Shown here: positions 40,849 through 51,349 of the stretch, piece by piece
How positions within the stretch are numbered: position 1 is the first letter of the stretch
Layout: each line of letters starts with the position of its first letter
Source of the DNA: Macrosoma leucophasiata
Taxonomy: Eukaryota > Arthropoda > Insecta > Lepidoptera > Hedylidae
Length of the DNA stretch: 64,000 bases
NCBI GenBank assembly: GCA_036365455.1
Contig: JAWQUS010000030.1
Span: 16,140,001 to 16,204,000, forward strand
Reading direction: 5' to 3'
The notes under the pieces: generated by a model
Databases searched by the model: none
Told to the model about the DNA's origin: nothing
Seen by the model: only the letters and a program-made list of their open reading frames with translations
Program-made: the position numbers and the translations under genes

Positions 40849-41370
40849 ACCCGAAATAAGCCGAAGACTCCTTTCAAAGGTCGATAGTACGCTGTCATTC
40901 AGCATGCGTCCACGCTGAATGACACGCACCTGATCCGATAGACGTTGGCTCGACACGTTGACTGATGGTTCGAGGGTCTGAAACAAAGGTAGGATACGGC
41001 TACGATACGCAGTAAGGTTGGTTCCTCCCTCTGTAGCCCCGAAATATGCGCGCATGACGTTTTCATTAATTTTCGGTGTCCATTTCATGCGCGGCACATT
41101 ACCACCGACAGCGGGGACCCCACTCGGGACCGGTTGGTCCCGAAGTCCTAAACAAGTCGGCGGCCGGGGTCTCCCTCGACGACGCGCAGGTGGTGGTGAC
41201 GGCGCCGGGGAGAAGTACTCGTCGCTGGAGCTCGACGCAACTGCAGCGGCCGGTGACACAGCACTCGCAATGCGAGCGGCGTCCGGCGGCTGCGAGGCGG
41301 AGCTGAGCGACGAGTCCGGTGGTGGTGGGTGTGCTCGTGCTGCAACTCTGGCCCTCGCCCTTGTTATCAT
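40843..41370 (-). pseudogene. LINE N-terminal fragment
   Basis: A 175-codon frame on the minus strand starts MITRARARVAARAHPPPPDS, has a low-complexity Ala/Pro/Ser stretch, then RMKWTPKINENVMRAYFGAT, LFQTLEPSVNVSSQRLSDQV and RVIQRGRML. This Myb-like N-terminal block is familiar from a lepidopteran R2-like non-LTR element family, ahead of the reverse transcriptase. No reverse transcriptase follows. Sequence after the stop matches nothing recognised. Antisense frames (41018-41476) mirror its GC-rich composition. Confidence 0.6.
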
Positions 41371-41639
41371 ACCTTCATCGTTTTATCTTTCACACATGTT
41401 TTTGTTGTGTCCGTATTGTAATATTTACTTAGAGTATTTCACAAAATTTTTCTCATTTTTGTTTGTCATTATGTGACACATTTGTTCAATGTCATCGTAT
41501 TTTTTATTAAACATTTTTCGTTTCATAAACAGTTTATATTGTTGAAAATCACTATTTATCACACTTGTCTTTTATATATAAATTTGCCGATCATTGATAT
41601 TTTATTATAAGAAAACTCTTTAGTGTAAAATAAAATATA

Positions 41640-42275
41640 TAAATGCGGAAGACACTAGGATGATATTTTCTTTTAGAGGGTTGTCAGGTTATTTTATTAT
41701 TATATCACTCATTTATTAATAATCCATATTAATTATTTTTTTACATATATAAGTAACTTAATTAAATATTTATGACAAAATATAATATTAACAAAGCACA
41801 AATATATATAAAAAAATAAAAAATAGTGTGCCACCGGCAGCGGGAACAGGGTCCAAGCCGTCGATGATTAGGGTCACAGAGACAGGAACCTCCTCACTAT
41901 ACGTGCCGTGCCGAGGAGTACCGCCTTCTGCATCAGACCCTTGACCCAACTTCCTAGCTTGAGCCTCTTGAGGTGTTGGTCGAGGCTCTTTGCTATAAGT
42001 CCGTTGACCGTAACGACTATCGGCACAATGATGGCCGAATCTACGTCCCACATGGCGACAATCTCGTGAGCCAGATCAAGATATTTAAGTTCCTTGTCTT
42101 TCTCGGCCTTCACGAGATTCCCATCATGAGGGACGGTGACATCGATAATCATTGCGCGGCGCTCCGAGCGGTCTATCACCACTATATCAGGCTTATTGGC
42201 TACAATAGTCCTGTCAGTGATGATAGACCGGTCCCAATACATTGTGGCATGGTCGTTTTCCAGAACTGGGTCTTA
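41640..42275 (-). pseudogene. LINE ORF C-terminal fragment plus 3' UTR
   Basis: The minus-strand frame 42242-41874 reads WDRSIITDRTIVANKPDIVV, DRSERRAMIIDVTVPHDGNL, EKDKELKYLDLAHEIVAMWD and TARIVRRFLSL. Residues of the same frame (VLENDHATMY) extend upstream to about 42275. This is the C-terminal region of a non-LTR polymerase of the R2-like type that usually carries the Myb-like N-terminus seen at 40843. An A/T-rich 3' UTR follows to about 41640. On this strand the C-terminal piece lies 5' of the N-terminal piece, so they come from two insertions or a head-to-tail arrangement. Confidence 0.65.
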
Positions 42276-43310
42276 TAATTATTATTATTATGTATAATGT
42301 GCATAAAAGTATAAATAAATAAATAAATAATACCTATTAAAACAATGCAAAACTCGCCAGGACACCTATTTATAAATAAATGATTAACAGAATTAAACTC
42401 TATTCTATATCTCTTTTCTATACCAAGCAAATTAAGAAAATTGGGCAGTGTAGTAACATCCTGGTAGCCATAGATTGTATTACAAAAGAGATGTTGCGAG
42501 CTCGGCCCTGGTTCGTACATGTCCTCAAAAAATGGGTAAATTATAGAAGAATCCGAAAAAAATACAATTAATTTAATCACGAATATATTTTAGAGTTACC
42601 ACCACATTTAATTCAAACGATTTTATCATTTTCAACCATGTTCAACATGGCGGCGATACAGCCAACGCTTGGAATTAATCGATTTCGATAGTATTCATAA
42701 TTTTTTTTTATTCTCCGAGTACTAGATAATCAAAAAAAATGTAAAAAACGAAAATGTCAAAATGACATCGTCCGCCATATTCGCCATGTTGGCTTTAAGT
42801 TGCAATTCTAACTGCAAATAATGTTTTGTAACTGCAAACAAAGCGAAATAAGTGAAAATATGCAGTAAAAAACGTGTTTATGTTGATTTTGCCTGTTTAA
42901 TGATATTGTGTACAATACATGGCCGGATGTCCATACATTTTTGCAACATCTCCATCTAAGCTAATGTTAACAACGCATCCACATTACTCGATGTAATTAC
43001 CACTTAGACGCGGTAACAAGTAACTTTGTAACGCCCGTTTCGTGAAATTAGTGTCAATTCATCGTGTTGCATAATTAATTTTCATTTGTGAGTATCGCGC
43101 GTGTTCCGTTACTCGCAACTATATTTTGATCATTTATTCATGGCTACGTGTCAGATATTTCATGATGTTGAATATCAAAGGAGGGAAAATCGAATCACGG
43201 CAATGTTTCTAACGTTTCCAACGTTTTTCATTTTTAAATTTCTTTCTGTAATATGAATTGTGAGTAAAGTTTCGTTCTTTGAAAATATTTCACTCGGCAT
43301 TTAATTGATA
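42276..43310. other. No gene; (AAAT)n at 42311-42330
   Basis: AT-rich with short overlapping open frames on both strands. CAAAATGACATCGTCCGCCA at 42757 and a partly similar CATGTTCAACATGGCGGCGA at 42638 hint at an old repeat. Nothing firmer. Confidence 0.35.
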
Positions 43311-43663
43311 TCTATAGTCTATAGAAGTACATAAAATTGGAGTGTCTGTTTGTAATAAAAAAATAAACGCTTTTTACTAAATGTGTATGTAAGTATACAC
43401 GGTACTTATAACAAAAAACATTTTTTTTTACAATTGTTTTCTGTCTGTCTGTTTGTCGGTCTGTCTGTCTGTCTGTCTGTTTGTTGGGGCTAATATCAAA
43501 AACGGCTTTACGGATTTCGACGAGACTTTCACTGGCAGATAGCTTATGTAATAAGGAGTAACTTAGGCTAATTTTATACGAGCAGCGCACCACCACGACT
43601 TCGTCCGGTAATATACTGAACAATCATAAATTCTCACGCGGACGAAGTGGCGGGCACAGCTAG
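43311..43663 (+). mobile_element. Non-autonomous Helitron, complete ends
   Basis: A|TCTATAGTCTATAGAAGTAC to GGCGGGCACAG-CTAG|T, 353 bp. A subterminal inverted repeat (CGACTTCGTCCG, CGGACGAAGT) and a (CTGT)n tract match the 8540-8847 element. Confidence 0.8.
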
Positions 43664-43671
43664 TTACAAAT

Positions 43672-43945
43672 ATAATTTAATTTTATTTAAAGAAAAATGG
43701 AAAGAAAAATTTGACTTCAGGCGAGACTCGAACTCGCGGCCTACTGGGAATCTAGTCCAGCCGCTCTTCCAATTGAGCTACTGAAGTCCTGCCCGATTTG
43801 TCAAATCTTTCCTTCACATTTATTGCCTTGCTTTATGGTAGCAGTAGCAAATTTTTCTTCGGTAGTAAATTTTTCTTTCCATTTTTCTTTAAATAAAATA
43901 TATTTCACAAGCATGTGTTAATGCGAAATAATATAAAAACAATAT
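43672..43945 (-). mobile_element. Family D foldback with complete tRNA-like core
   Basis: The left arm AAAGAAAAATGGAAAGAAAA and the right arm TTTTCTTTCCATTTTTCTTT flank the tRNA-like sequence at 43714-43787 and a roughly 70-bp unrelated spacer. The right side continues into the GTTAATGCGAAATAATATAA end block. Confidence 0.7.
43714..43787 (-). other. tRNA-like cloverleaf (74 nt), probably SINE promoter
   Basis: On the minus strand: acceptor stem ACTTCAG/CTGAAGT (7 bp, perfect), D-stem GCTC/GAGC, T-stem GCGAG/CTCGC with loop TTCGAGT, A-box TAGCTCAATTGG and B-box GAGTTCGAGTCTC. The anticodon arm is GCTGG/CCAGT with a 9-nt loop instead of 7, so decoding function is doubtful. It acts more likely as the pol III promoter of family D. 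No anticodon is assigned. Confidence 0.6.
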
Positions 43946-43951
43946 AATTTA

Positions 43952-44011
43952 ATGTAATAACTATCACAGAGACATGACAACTAAGGTTTCAGTGGTGGCA
44001 ACGCATCTGCA
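43952..44011 (+). mobile_element. SINE-A fragment
   Basis: AATAACTATCACAGAGACAT to TGGCAACGCATCTGCATC. Only about 60 bp of the middle. Confidence 0.6.
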
Positions 44012-44100
44012 TCATCATATATTTACGATATTTATTTAAGGCAACTCAGGCTCACTTGTTAGTACTAAAAAATGCTTAAAACTATGTTAGTAATTATAAA

Positions 44101-44215
44101 GTGCAGTGGGACTTCGGTACTCTGACTCGGACTGGTTATCCTGAGGTCGCAGCTTCGATTCCTGACCGAAGTCAAATTTTTCCTTCCGTTTTTTCTTTAA
44201 TTTTTATTTTTCACA
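44101..44215 (+). mobile_element. Family D copy
   Basis: A GACTTCGGTACTCTGACTCG head, a damaged B-box CGCAGCTTCGATTCCTG, acceptor complement CCGAAGTC and the tail TTTTTCCTTCCGTTTTTTCT. Confidence 0.65.
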
Positions 44216-44243
44216 AATCTGTTACGGAACTCGGTGGATTACA

Positions 44244-44539
44244 TTTTTTTTATGTAATGAAAGTGCAAACAGCGTGCAAACAAGCGTGCAGTTCACATTG
44301 ATGTTAAGTGATGACTCCAGCCTATAGACATCCACACAATGACCAGAGGTCAAAATGCAAATGCGCTGCCACTCCTGAGGCATTGGGTGTTATGCCTCTG
44401 TGCCGGAAATTACAGAGCCGTACATTACCACCTGACCGAAACGCGATAGTGCTGAACACTACCATTTAACGGCAAGTATATTAGGTAATGCGGTGGTGCC
44501 TACGCCCGCGAGCTCCGTGACTGGAGCTCTACCACCAGT
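44244..44539 (-). mobile_element. SINE-A, full length with small internal duplication
   Basis: GTGCAAACAGCGTGCAAACAAGCGTGC shows a duplicated GTGCAAAC segment near the 3' end (positions 44266-44292). The other blocks are normal. Confidence 0.8.
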
Positions 44540-44804
44540 AAAAATATAATTTGGAGCGTTGTCAAAACTTTGTTTCGTCAAAATCGGAAAAAGAAGTTAT
44601 GGTCAATTGAAAATTTACTTCAACCACTTCTTCAAAACCTTTAAACAGAGTTGAATGCGGTTCACATAAACATATTTAATTTAGATAATAAAGTTACAAA
44701 GACATGTGACATTAAGACTCAGCCTAAAAGAAGCTAAAAGTAAATTGATAATCTGATTGCAAGAATAGACATACTTATGACGAAACTGAACGAATACTGC
44801 AACA

Positions 44805-47800
44805 TCTATACATATAATAAAACAGTAAAACCCCCGTGTCTGTACATTGTATATACGAGAAACTAATTGGAGGCGAGACTAAAATAGTATTAAAACACTT
44901 TTCAATGATTTTTAATTTTTTTATCTGTCTGTTTGTCTGTTTGTCCTTTTGTCCAGGCTAATCTCCGAAGATACTGGACGGATTCGAATGAAACTTTTTG
45001 TGGTGTATAGATACTAAGCCTGGCCAACATTTAGGCTACTTTTTATTGCGGGAAAATCACTCATTCCCACGGGAATCTCTACATTTAATGAAATCGTAGG
45101 AAAGTCAAAACTGTACATTAAATATTATTTAAAAAAATACTTGGGACGTGTTCTGCGATAGAAATCGAAGCCAAAAATATGGTTTTCAGATTTTTTTTTG
45201 TGTTTGTCCGGGCTAAACTAAAAAAGTACTAAATGAATTTACTTCAAATTTTGCATGAATATTACTAATCGGTGCGGTCAACATATAGGCTACATATTAT
45301 GATGCTATCTCCTACGGGGGAAACGCTGTGCATCTTTAAAATCGTAGGAAATTCAAAACTGAACATTGATTTTTTTGTTTTAAATAATATTTGGGGCGTT
45401 ATCTACTATCGATATCAAAACCAAATATGGTGTTTGTTTGTCTGTTGTTGTTTGTCTGTATGTATGTCCGAGCAAACTCAAAAGTACTTAATGGATTTAC
45501 TTCAAATGAATTAATTCTTTCGCATGAATATCCAGGAATTTTCAAGGACACCGCATTGGGTAAGGTTAATAGGTATCGTGCATCCAAATAATGGCGATAG
45601 CTATTTCCTGCGGTTGTTACTTCACACGGTCCAAGGCCCAACGTATTTCGTTTTTCTGAGGACATTTGATGGCGTGGCGTATCCCACTTACCGCGCAGCC
45701 AGCGTAGCACGTCACCTTCTTGACGGTGACCAAAACTGGGATGACACCCTCGCGGAGGCAAGCGTCAGTGACGGAGAAGTATCGCCATCATCTGTCTGAA
45801 GATTTTCTATGAGGAGACGAAGTCGAAGTAACTAACGAACGCATGCTGAACACCTGTCTTAGTTCATTTCAAGATGTGGTCATTTCCACCACCGATTGAA
45901 CTATCAAATATAGGTTACCAGCTCCCCAATCATCACCGCATCAAGTCCGTAGAAATTGGGAGTATAACGCTGAGACAAATTACGATCCGGGCGAAATGAC
46001 CATGTCGCTTTGTTCTGTTCAGAGCAAAAACAAATTTATGATACCGTCCTTGAAAGCGTTGGAGAAAACCAGGGTAAAATGTTTTTCTTGGATGCTCCTG
46101 GTGGAACAGGAAAACATTTCTTACCACTGGCATACTTGCAGAGGTCAGGAGGCAAGGCAAAATTGCTATTGCTGTAGCGTCGGGAATTGCTGCCACACTG
46201 CTTCCAGAAAGCAAGACAGCACATGCCATGTTTAAAATTCCCTTACATTTAGAGAGCGCCGAAACTACTGTTTTTGGTGTGTCATGTAACAGCGTTAAGG
46301 AACACGTGCTCAAGGATTGCTCCCTGATTGTATGGGATGAGTGTACGATGGCCAATAGAAAGGCTGTTGAGACGATCTTAACGAGTTCGTACGCTGCGCT
46401 TGACCATTAATATGAGAGCTCGGCGACAATGCATATGCTCAAGAATTTTCTGATGCCCTTCTAAGTCTTTGCGAAAGCATTCTACCAGAAGAGAGAGGTG
46501 GACAGGTGGTGCTTCGTGGAGTCTCTCGGCAGAGATGTATCCAGCTTAGAAGAACTCATTCTCGGTGTCTACAGGGACATCAGTCGTATACCGCACCAGC
46601 AGAATACAACGTTTTGGGTGTGTGGGCGGGCCATTATGACGCCAAAAATGATCACGCTGCAGCAATTAATAGGAAATGAAGTGGTACAGTACACCTCCAT
46701 AAATACTGTCGTCTAGCAAGATGACGCCACACATTATTCTATGGCATTTCTGAACTTCCTGTCAGCAAACGGACTTCCATCGCATACCATCAAGTTCAGC
46801 TTGTCTTGGTAGGTGTCCCGATTATGCTTCTTCGGAACTTACCTCCTCCGAAGTTTTATAACGGGACCCGCCTTAAAGCCATCTCACTCCACAGACACAC
46901 CATTGAGGCGGAAATTCTTACGGGTTGTGGCATTGGTGAGGCAGTATTTATACCACGCATTCTACTCATACCTCATAACTTCACGCTCCAGTTCAAGCGC
47001 GTACAGTTGAATGTTTGCTTCGCGATGATCAATAAGTCGCAGGGGCAGACACTGAGGGCAGCGGGTGTTAACCTCAGGACGAGTTGCTTCTCACACGGGC
47101 AACTGTACGCGTCTGTACTGTACTACCGCGTCACCAGTCCTGACTCTCTTTACTTTTTGGCTCCCGGCAGAATAACTACCAACGTAGTTTATAGGAAAGT
47201 GTCATAAGATTTGATATCTTTGCACGTATTTTTACTCTTTTGTGTCCGGGAATATATTCCTGCATTATTTTCTATATTTCCTTCAGTCACATCTTACGAC
47301 TGAACTCAGCAGGATTCCCATATGGCTCCCTTCACTTGCTTCGCTTGCAAAAAAACTTATAGTTTTAATTTAATGCTATTTTAAAAGTTGTTTGCTTATA
47401 ATGCTAAAGCGACATTGGCATCTTAGGTATGTTTGGTGCTGTACTGCCTTCACGCAGTCGACGTTGCGGGCAGCAACTAGTATTGAATAAGTGTGTATTA
47501 TGTATATTATGTTAACCTATTATTATTTTATATATATATATATATTTATTTATTTATACATTTATATGTTATATGTATATTAAAATCTTGTGTCAACCGA
47601 ATTGCAATGTTTGTTAATACAGTTGTTTTGTCTGGCACTTCACAACACAGACCTGAGTCTAGTGTGAGGGTCACAGTTATTGTGTACTGTTATTCTGTTT
47701 TTGGCAAATAAATATATTTTCATATTATTTTTTTGTCCGCGTAGAATTTAATAAAATTAATGTTCAGTATCTACGCGGACGAACTCGTGGGCACAACTAG
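44805..47800 (+). mobile_element. 3.0-kb Helitron with helicase remnants
   Basis: It starts A|TCTATACATATAATAAAACA and ends GAACTCGTGGGCACAA-CTAG|T, the rolling-circle transposon signature of insertion between A and T. A subterminal inverted repeat GTCCGCGTAGA (47735-47745) and TCTACGCGGAC (47770-47780) lies before the end. The first 0.7 kb holds CTGTCTGTTTGTC-type noncoding repeats, and the middle holds a broken RepHel reading frame. The Rep nuclease domain is missing, so it cannot move by itself. Confidence 0.85.
45524..47207 (+). pseudogene. Helitron Pif1-like helicase, multiply frameshifted
   Basis: Fragments in changing frames follow the order of RepHel proteins: IVHPNNGDSYFLRLLLHTVQ and YPTYRAASVARHLL (45590-45730), the Walker A block KMFFLDAPGGTGK (about 46070-46110), IAATLLPESKTAHAMFKIPL, Walker B CSLIVWDECTMANRKAVE (about 46320-46370), ELILGVYRDISRIPHQQNTT (46550-46610), and the C-terminal NGTRLKAISLHRHTIEAEIL, MINKSQGQTLRAAGVNL and SHGQLYASVLYYRV. 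A single-base loss at about 46110 turns GKT into GKH. Other breaks include stops near 46410, 46462 and 46715. In intact Helitrons this superfamily 1B helicase unwinds DNA during rolling-circle transposition. The Rep HUH domain is absent. Confidence 0.85.
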
Positions 47801-48361
47801 TTATACATGAAAACATAACGTTATGTAAATAGGCATATCTACAGAAACAATCTTAACCATTAAAAAGGGAATGCTTAAGCGTCTTCACAACTTCAGTATA
47901 TATTTAAGGAGAAAATTAAATTTCAAACGGAGGTGGGTACCGGTACACGGGCACAGCCTAATTGCCAATTTTCTCTTTACGCCATTTTTTTCAGCTTTTA
48001 AGAGAAAAATTCGTTAATGCATATTTAATAGCTGTAATCGTTTCTGGCTTTCACGAAATTACGGAACGTAGACGCCCGTATTTTTAACTTTTATATTAAT
48101 GGAACATAATTCACCCGAAATTTATATTAGTTGCTATTATTTAAACAGTTGTTATGAAATTTGTTTTAAAAATTTCAAACTTTTAATTAAATTGGCAAAT
48201 ATACAGGCCGTTCACATTTGAGGGAAATAAATACTAGGTATAAACTGTAACGCTGGGTAAGCTGTCGCGTAAATTCAAGCCTGTATTCGCCGTGGAACAT
48301 AGCTTGTACATTGGAACTACATCAGCAGTAAAACGTTATGATCGATACTCCATGAATCACA
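47801..48361. other. No gene recognised
   Basis: AT-rich flank of the Helitron with no supported feature. Confidence 0.4.
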
Positions 48362-48485
48362 ATCAGAATCAGAAACTCATTTATTCATTTAGGGTGACAA
48401 GCACCTCTTATGACACGTCAAAAACAAACAAAATAAATTAAAAAGAATATCAATTGATATACATGTCAAACAAAATAAAAAATAT
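48362..48485 (-). mobile_element. LINE 3'-tail fragment next to the mariner
   Basis: CAGAAACTCATTTATTCATT, GGGTGACAAGCACCTCTTAT and ATCAATTGATATACATGTCA are of the same kind as the tails at 2883 and 24171. Weak evidence. Confidence 0.35.
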
Positions 48486-49614
48486 TAGGTTGGGGAAAAA
48501 GTTTCTTCGCATTTTTTAAGATAATTCAAAACATTTTTTAATATAGTTTATTTAAATTAAACTAAAGTATGTATGTACCATTTTGTTCGATAACCTTTTG
48601 CCATCTTGTAGGTAGGGACATGATCCCATTGCTATAAAAATTTTGGGACTTCTCATCAAAATACCGCGACAAGTGCATTTGGCAGTCCTCGTTTGGCGTT
48701 ATCATGATGAAACACCACACCCCTTCTGTTGATCAATTCCGGCCGCTTTCTCTCAACTTCTTGCTTAATCTCATCAGTTGTTTGCAGTAGAGTTCAGAAT
48801 CGATAGTCCTGCCTGGTGGTAATAGCTCATAATGAATAATGCCCTTCCAATCCCACCACACACACAACATCACCTTATTGCGAGTTAACCCGGGTTTCGC
48901 CACAGTCTGTGAAGCCTGACCGGCCTTTGACCACGACCTTTTTCGCACGTTCTTGTCGTACGTGATCCACTTTTCATCACCAGTTATCAGCTTCTTCAAA
49001 AATGATTCGGTTTCATTACGTCGTAATAAAGAATCACAAATGAGTACACGGTTCATTAGGTTTCTTTCAGTGAGCTCGTGAGGTACCCAAATATCGAGCT
49101 TTTTTTTGTACCCAGTTTTTTTCAAATGCGCCAAAACTGTTTTGTGATCAATTCTCAGTTCTTCAGCTACGTCGTAACTACTGATATGTCGATCTTGCTC
49201 CACTTTTTCAAAAATGGCATCCATTTTATCCGTAATAGGGCGACCAGAGCGAGGTGCATCTTTGACATCAAAATTTCCGGATTGAAAACGCTTAAACCAA
49301 ATTTGTGCTACTCTCACAGACACTGCACTAGGTCCATAAACATCGCAAATATTTTTCGCGGCTTGCGTTGCATTTTTACCTTTTTTTGTAGTAAAATTTT
49401 AAAATGTATCGAATTTCTTCATTAGATTCACTCATCTTGACAGTACGAAAAACAAATGAAAATCACACATTTGCCTAATTTGAATTTGGAATTATGTTCT
49501 TTACAATTTTAACTTTCAATTATACCAAAACCAGCCAGATACAAATACTACAGCCAAAGAGATTTTATTACAAGTTCATACATACTATAATGCGAAAAGA
49601 CTTTCCCCAACCTA
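48486..49614 (-). mobile_element. Mariner transposon, inactive
   Basis: The inverted ends TAGGTTGGGGAAAAAG (left) and GACTTTCCCCAACCTA (right) are typical of mariner elements. TA precedes the left end; at the right end the duplication has changed. The element is about 1.13 kb, shorter than the usual 1.3 kb because of an internal deletion in the transposase. Confidence 0.9.
48572..49435 (-). pseudogene. Mariner transposase, two frameshifts and an internal deletion
   Basis: The ATG at 49433-49435 opens MSESNEEIRYILKFYYKK. A run of seven A (49381-49387) shifts the frame. The main frame 49323-48733 then shows the paired-like DNA-binding half (VAQIWFKRFQSGNFDVKDAP, RSGRPITDK), the linker WVPHELTERN and the first catalytic Asp in LITGDEKWITYD. 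A second frameshift near 48750 precedes VVFHHDNA, which holds the second Asp. The stretch with the third Asp (normally 34 residues later in DD34D) is deleted. The C-terminus (NGIMSLPTRWQKVIEQNGTY) is present. A cut-and-paste transposase by family, inactive here. Confidence 0.9.
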
Positions 49615-50624
49615 TCATATGTAAAGTCAAGAACCTCACTAAGATAAAACTAAATATAATATACTAATGTAAAAAGTATATCAGTAGAATATCTCATTTC
49701 CTCTTTACAAACTGATAACAAAGAGTACCTAACAAGAAAAGAAAAAGAGTCACTCCTTGTCATGTTCTCTAGATGGGGGCGTAGACACCTCCGAATTCCC
49801 CAATCTAACTGCCACTGCAACCTAATCTAACGGCTTCTGTCTAACCCATAAAAGATCTGCCGTGAAGATGAATTCCAACTTTAGAGTATAAACATGAAGA
49901 TGAAGAGGGAGAGAGAAGAGCCCGCGGAGTCTGCTTGAAGTTAAAAATAATTCATTTGAACATACATGAGAAAATAAGCAAATATGTTATTTACATTTAT
50001 AGCCAGTAGAGAAAACACGTAGCAAAATATAATCCAGGTGTGTCACCTCCAATGCATCGCGACTTTACGACCGCAGTCGGCGGCGCGTCTTACATAATGT
50101 AATATATCTAATCCACTATATGTCCAAGTCTTGTACCTACGTGATTCGCGCGTCTTGTTCGTTATTTTATTGAAAATAAAAAACTGTAGCCAGACACATG
50201 AAAAAAGTGTTTTATGATATTAATTACAATACGTAATGTAATATTTTGCAAAAATTGTTTAGAAAAGTTCTACAAATAGCTGGTTTTGCGGCTTGTGAGG
50301 CTGGATTGTAGAGGTCGCGCAGCAATGAGACCGGAGAACGGTTATTCTATTGCTAAATGTCAGTAATCACTACACAGGGCCGGTTTTAGGGTAGATTTGA
50401 CCTTAAAGGCTGGTTGGTGGCAATAGGCTTAAAAGTACCAAATATAACAGCCGATTATTTCGAGAGAAAAATAAAACAAGGACAACGCCTCTTGTGAGAC
50501 GAATATAATCGAAGGAACTACATTTAAAAATCAAGAAGTGTTTATTTTTGCGAAAACTTAAATACAATTCGTAGTATTTAGATTTAGTTCTATTAAATAA
50601 CATAAAATATAATTGAAAAAAAAA
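49615..50624. other. No gene recognised
   Basis: AT-rich. A small GC-rich part at 50052-50090 (CATCGCGACTTTACGACCGC) has no exon context. Confidence 0.4.
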
Positions 50625-50755
50625 GGTAGCTTCACACCTTTATTCCCCGAAGGGGTAGGTAGAGTAAATTCATTCATTTTGCAGCAACGTAACCGACGAA
50701 TCGTGGCGGTTTGCATGTATAATCATACTTGCAAACCTCCAAGATTTGTCGGTTA
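50625..50755 (-). mobile_element. SINE-B fragment with secondary inversion
   Basis: It starts like the SINE-B end (AGCTTCACACCTTTATTCCC, GAAGGGGTAGGTAGAG). Then GTAACCGACGAATCGTGGCG and CGTATG-free sequence lead to its inverted counterpart (CCTCCAAGATTTGTCGGTTA), so the piece folds back on itself. Confidence 0.6.
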
Positions 50756-51171
50756 TAATTAAATATCATTAGACGGTTCACAATTAACTCATTTTTATAA
50801 TCATAGTAAGACGCATTTATCGCACAGGTATGTGCCGCACCTAACAACATATCTAATCCACTCGCATTACTATCCGCCCGCAGTCAACTATCTAGTCTCT
50901 GGGGTACGGGTCCACAATCATTTTCTTTGAGCTCACCATAATCCCGCACCTCATGTATAATGCGTGCATATAAATTTCAATTTTAAACCGGCGCGGCTCG
51001 AGTTACAGCCATTTGTGGAATTACGGACGTGGGGTTGCCGTACGACAGAGATGGCTTTTTTGGACGAATTCTTACCATTATAAGGTGATTTTTGTAAAAT
51101 TTTGGTTAGGAATAAAATATGGTTAGCATTATTAAATAATAATATAATAAATAAAAGTGTCGTAGATCTCA
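50756..51171. other. No gene recognised
   Basis: Mixed AT-rich sequence. CGGCGCGGCTCGAGTTACAG near 50988 has no exon context. Confidence 0.35.
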
Positions 51172-51303
51172 CCATATACAACACATACACAAACACCCAG
51201 ACAAATATCTGTAGGCCATACAAATATTTGTCCCGGTACAGGTATCGAACCCGTGAGCCTCAGTTAAAATGGTAGTCTCACACCGCTGGACCAAATGACT
51301 CGT
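51172..51303 (-). mobile_element. SINE-C, 5' two thirds
   Basis: ACAACACATACACAAACACC, ATACAAATATTTGTCCCGGT, mutated B-box complement GGTATCGAACCCGTGAG, and the head complement CACCGCTGGACCAAATGACT. Confidence 0.75.
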
Positions 51304-51349
51304 CTTGTCATTGAAGTAGTAGACTGCAAAGCCCCATTATAATATCACA

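Noticed and set aside
41018..41476. 152-codon frame on the plus strand
   Set aside because: Antisense shadow of the GC-rich LINE N-terminal frame.
43714..43787. Functional tRNA gene
   Set aside because: The cloverleaf is good, but the anticodon loop has 9 nt, it lies inside a repeated foldback element, and related degraded copies occur elsewhere. Kept only as a tRNA-like promoter.
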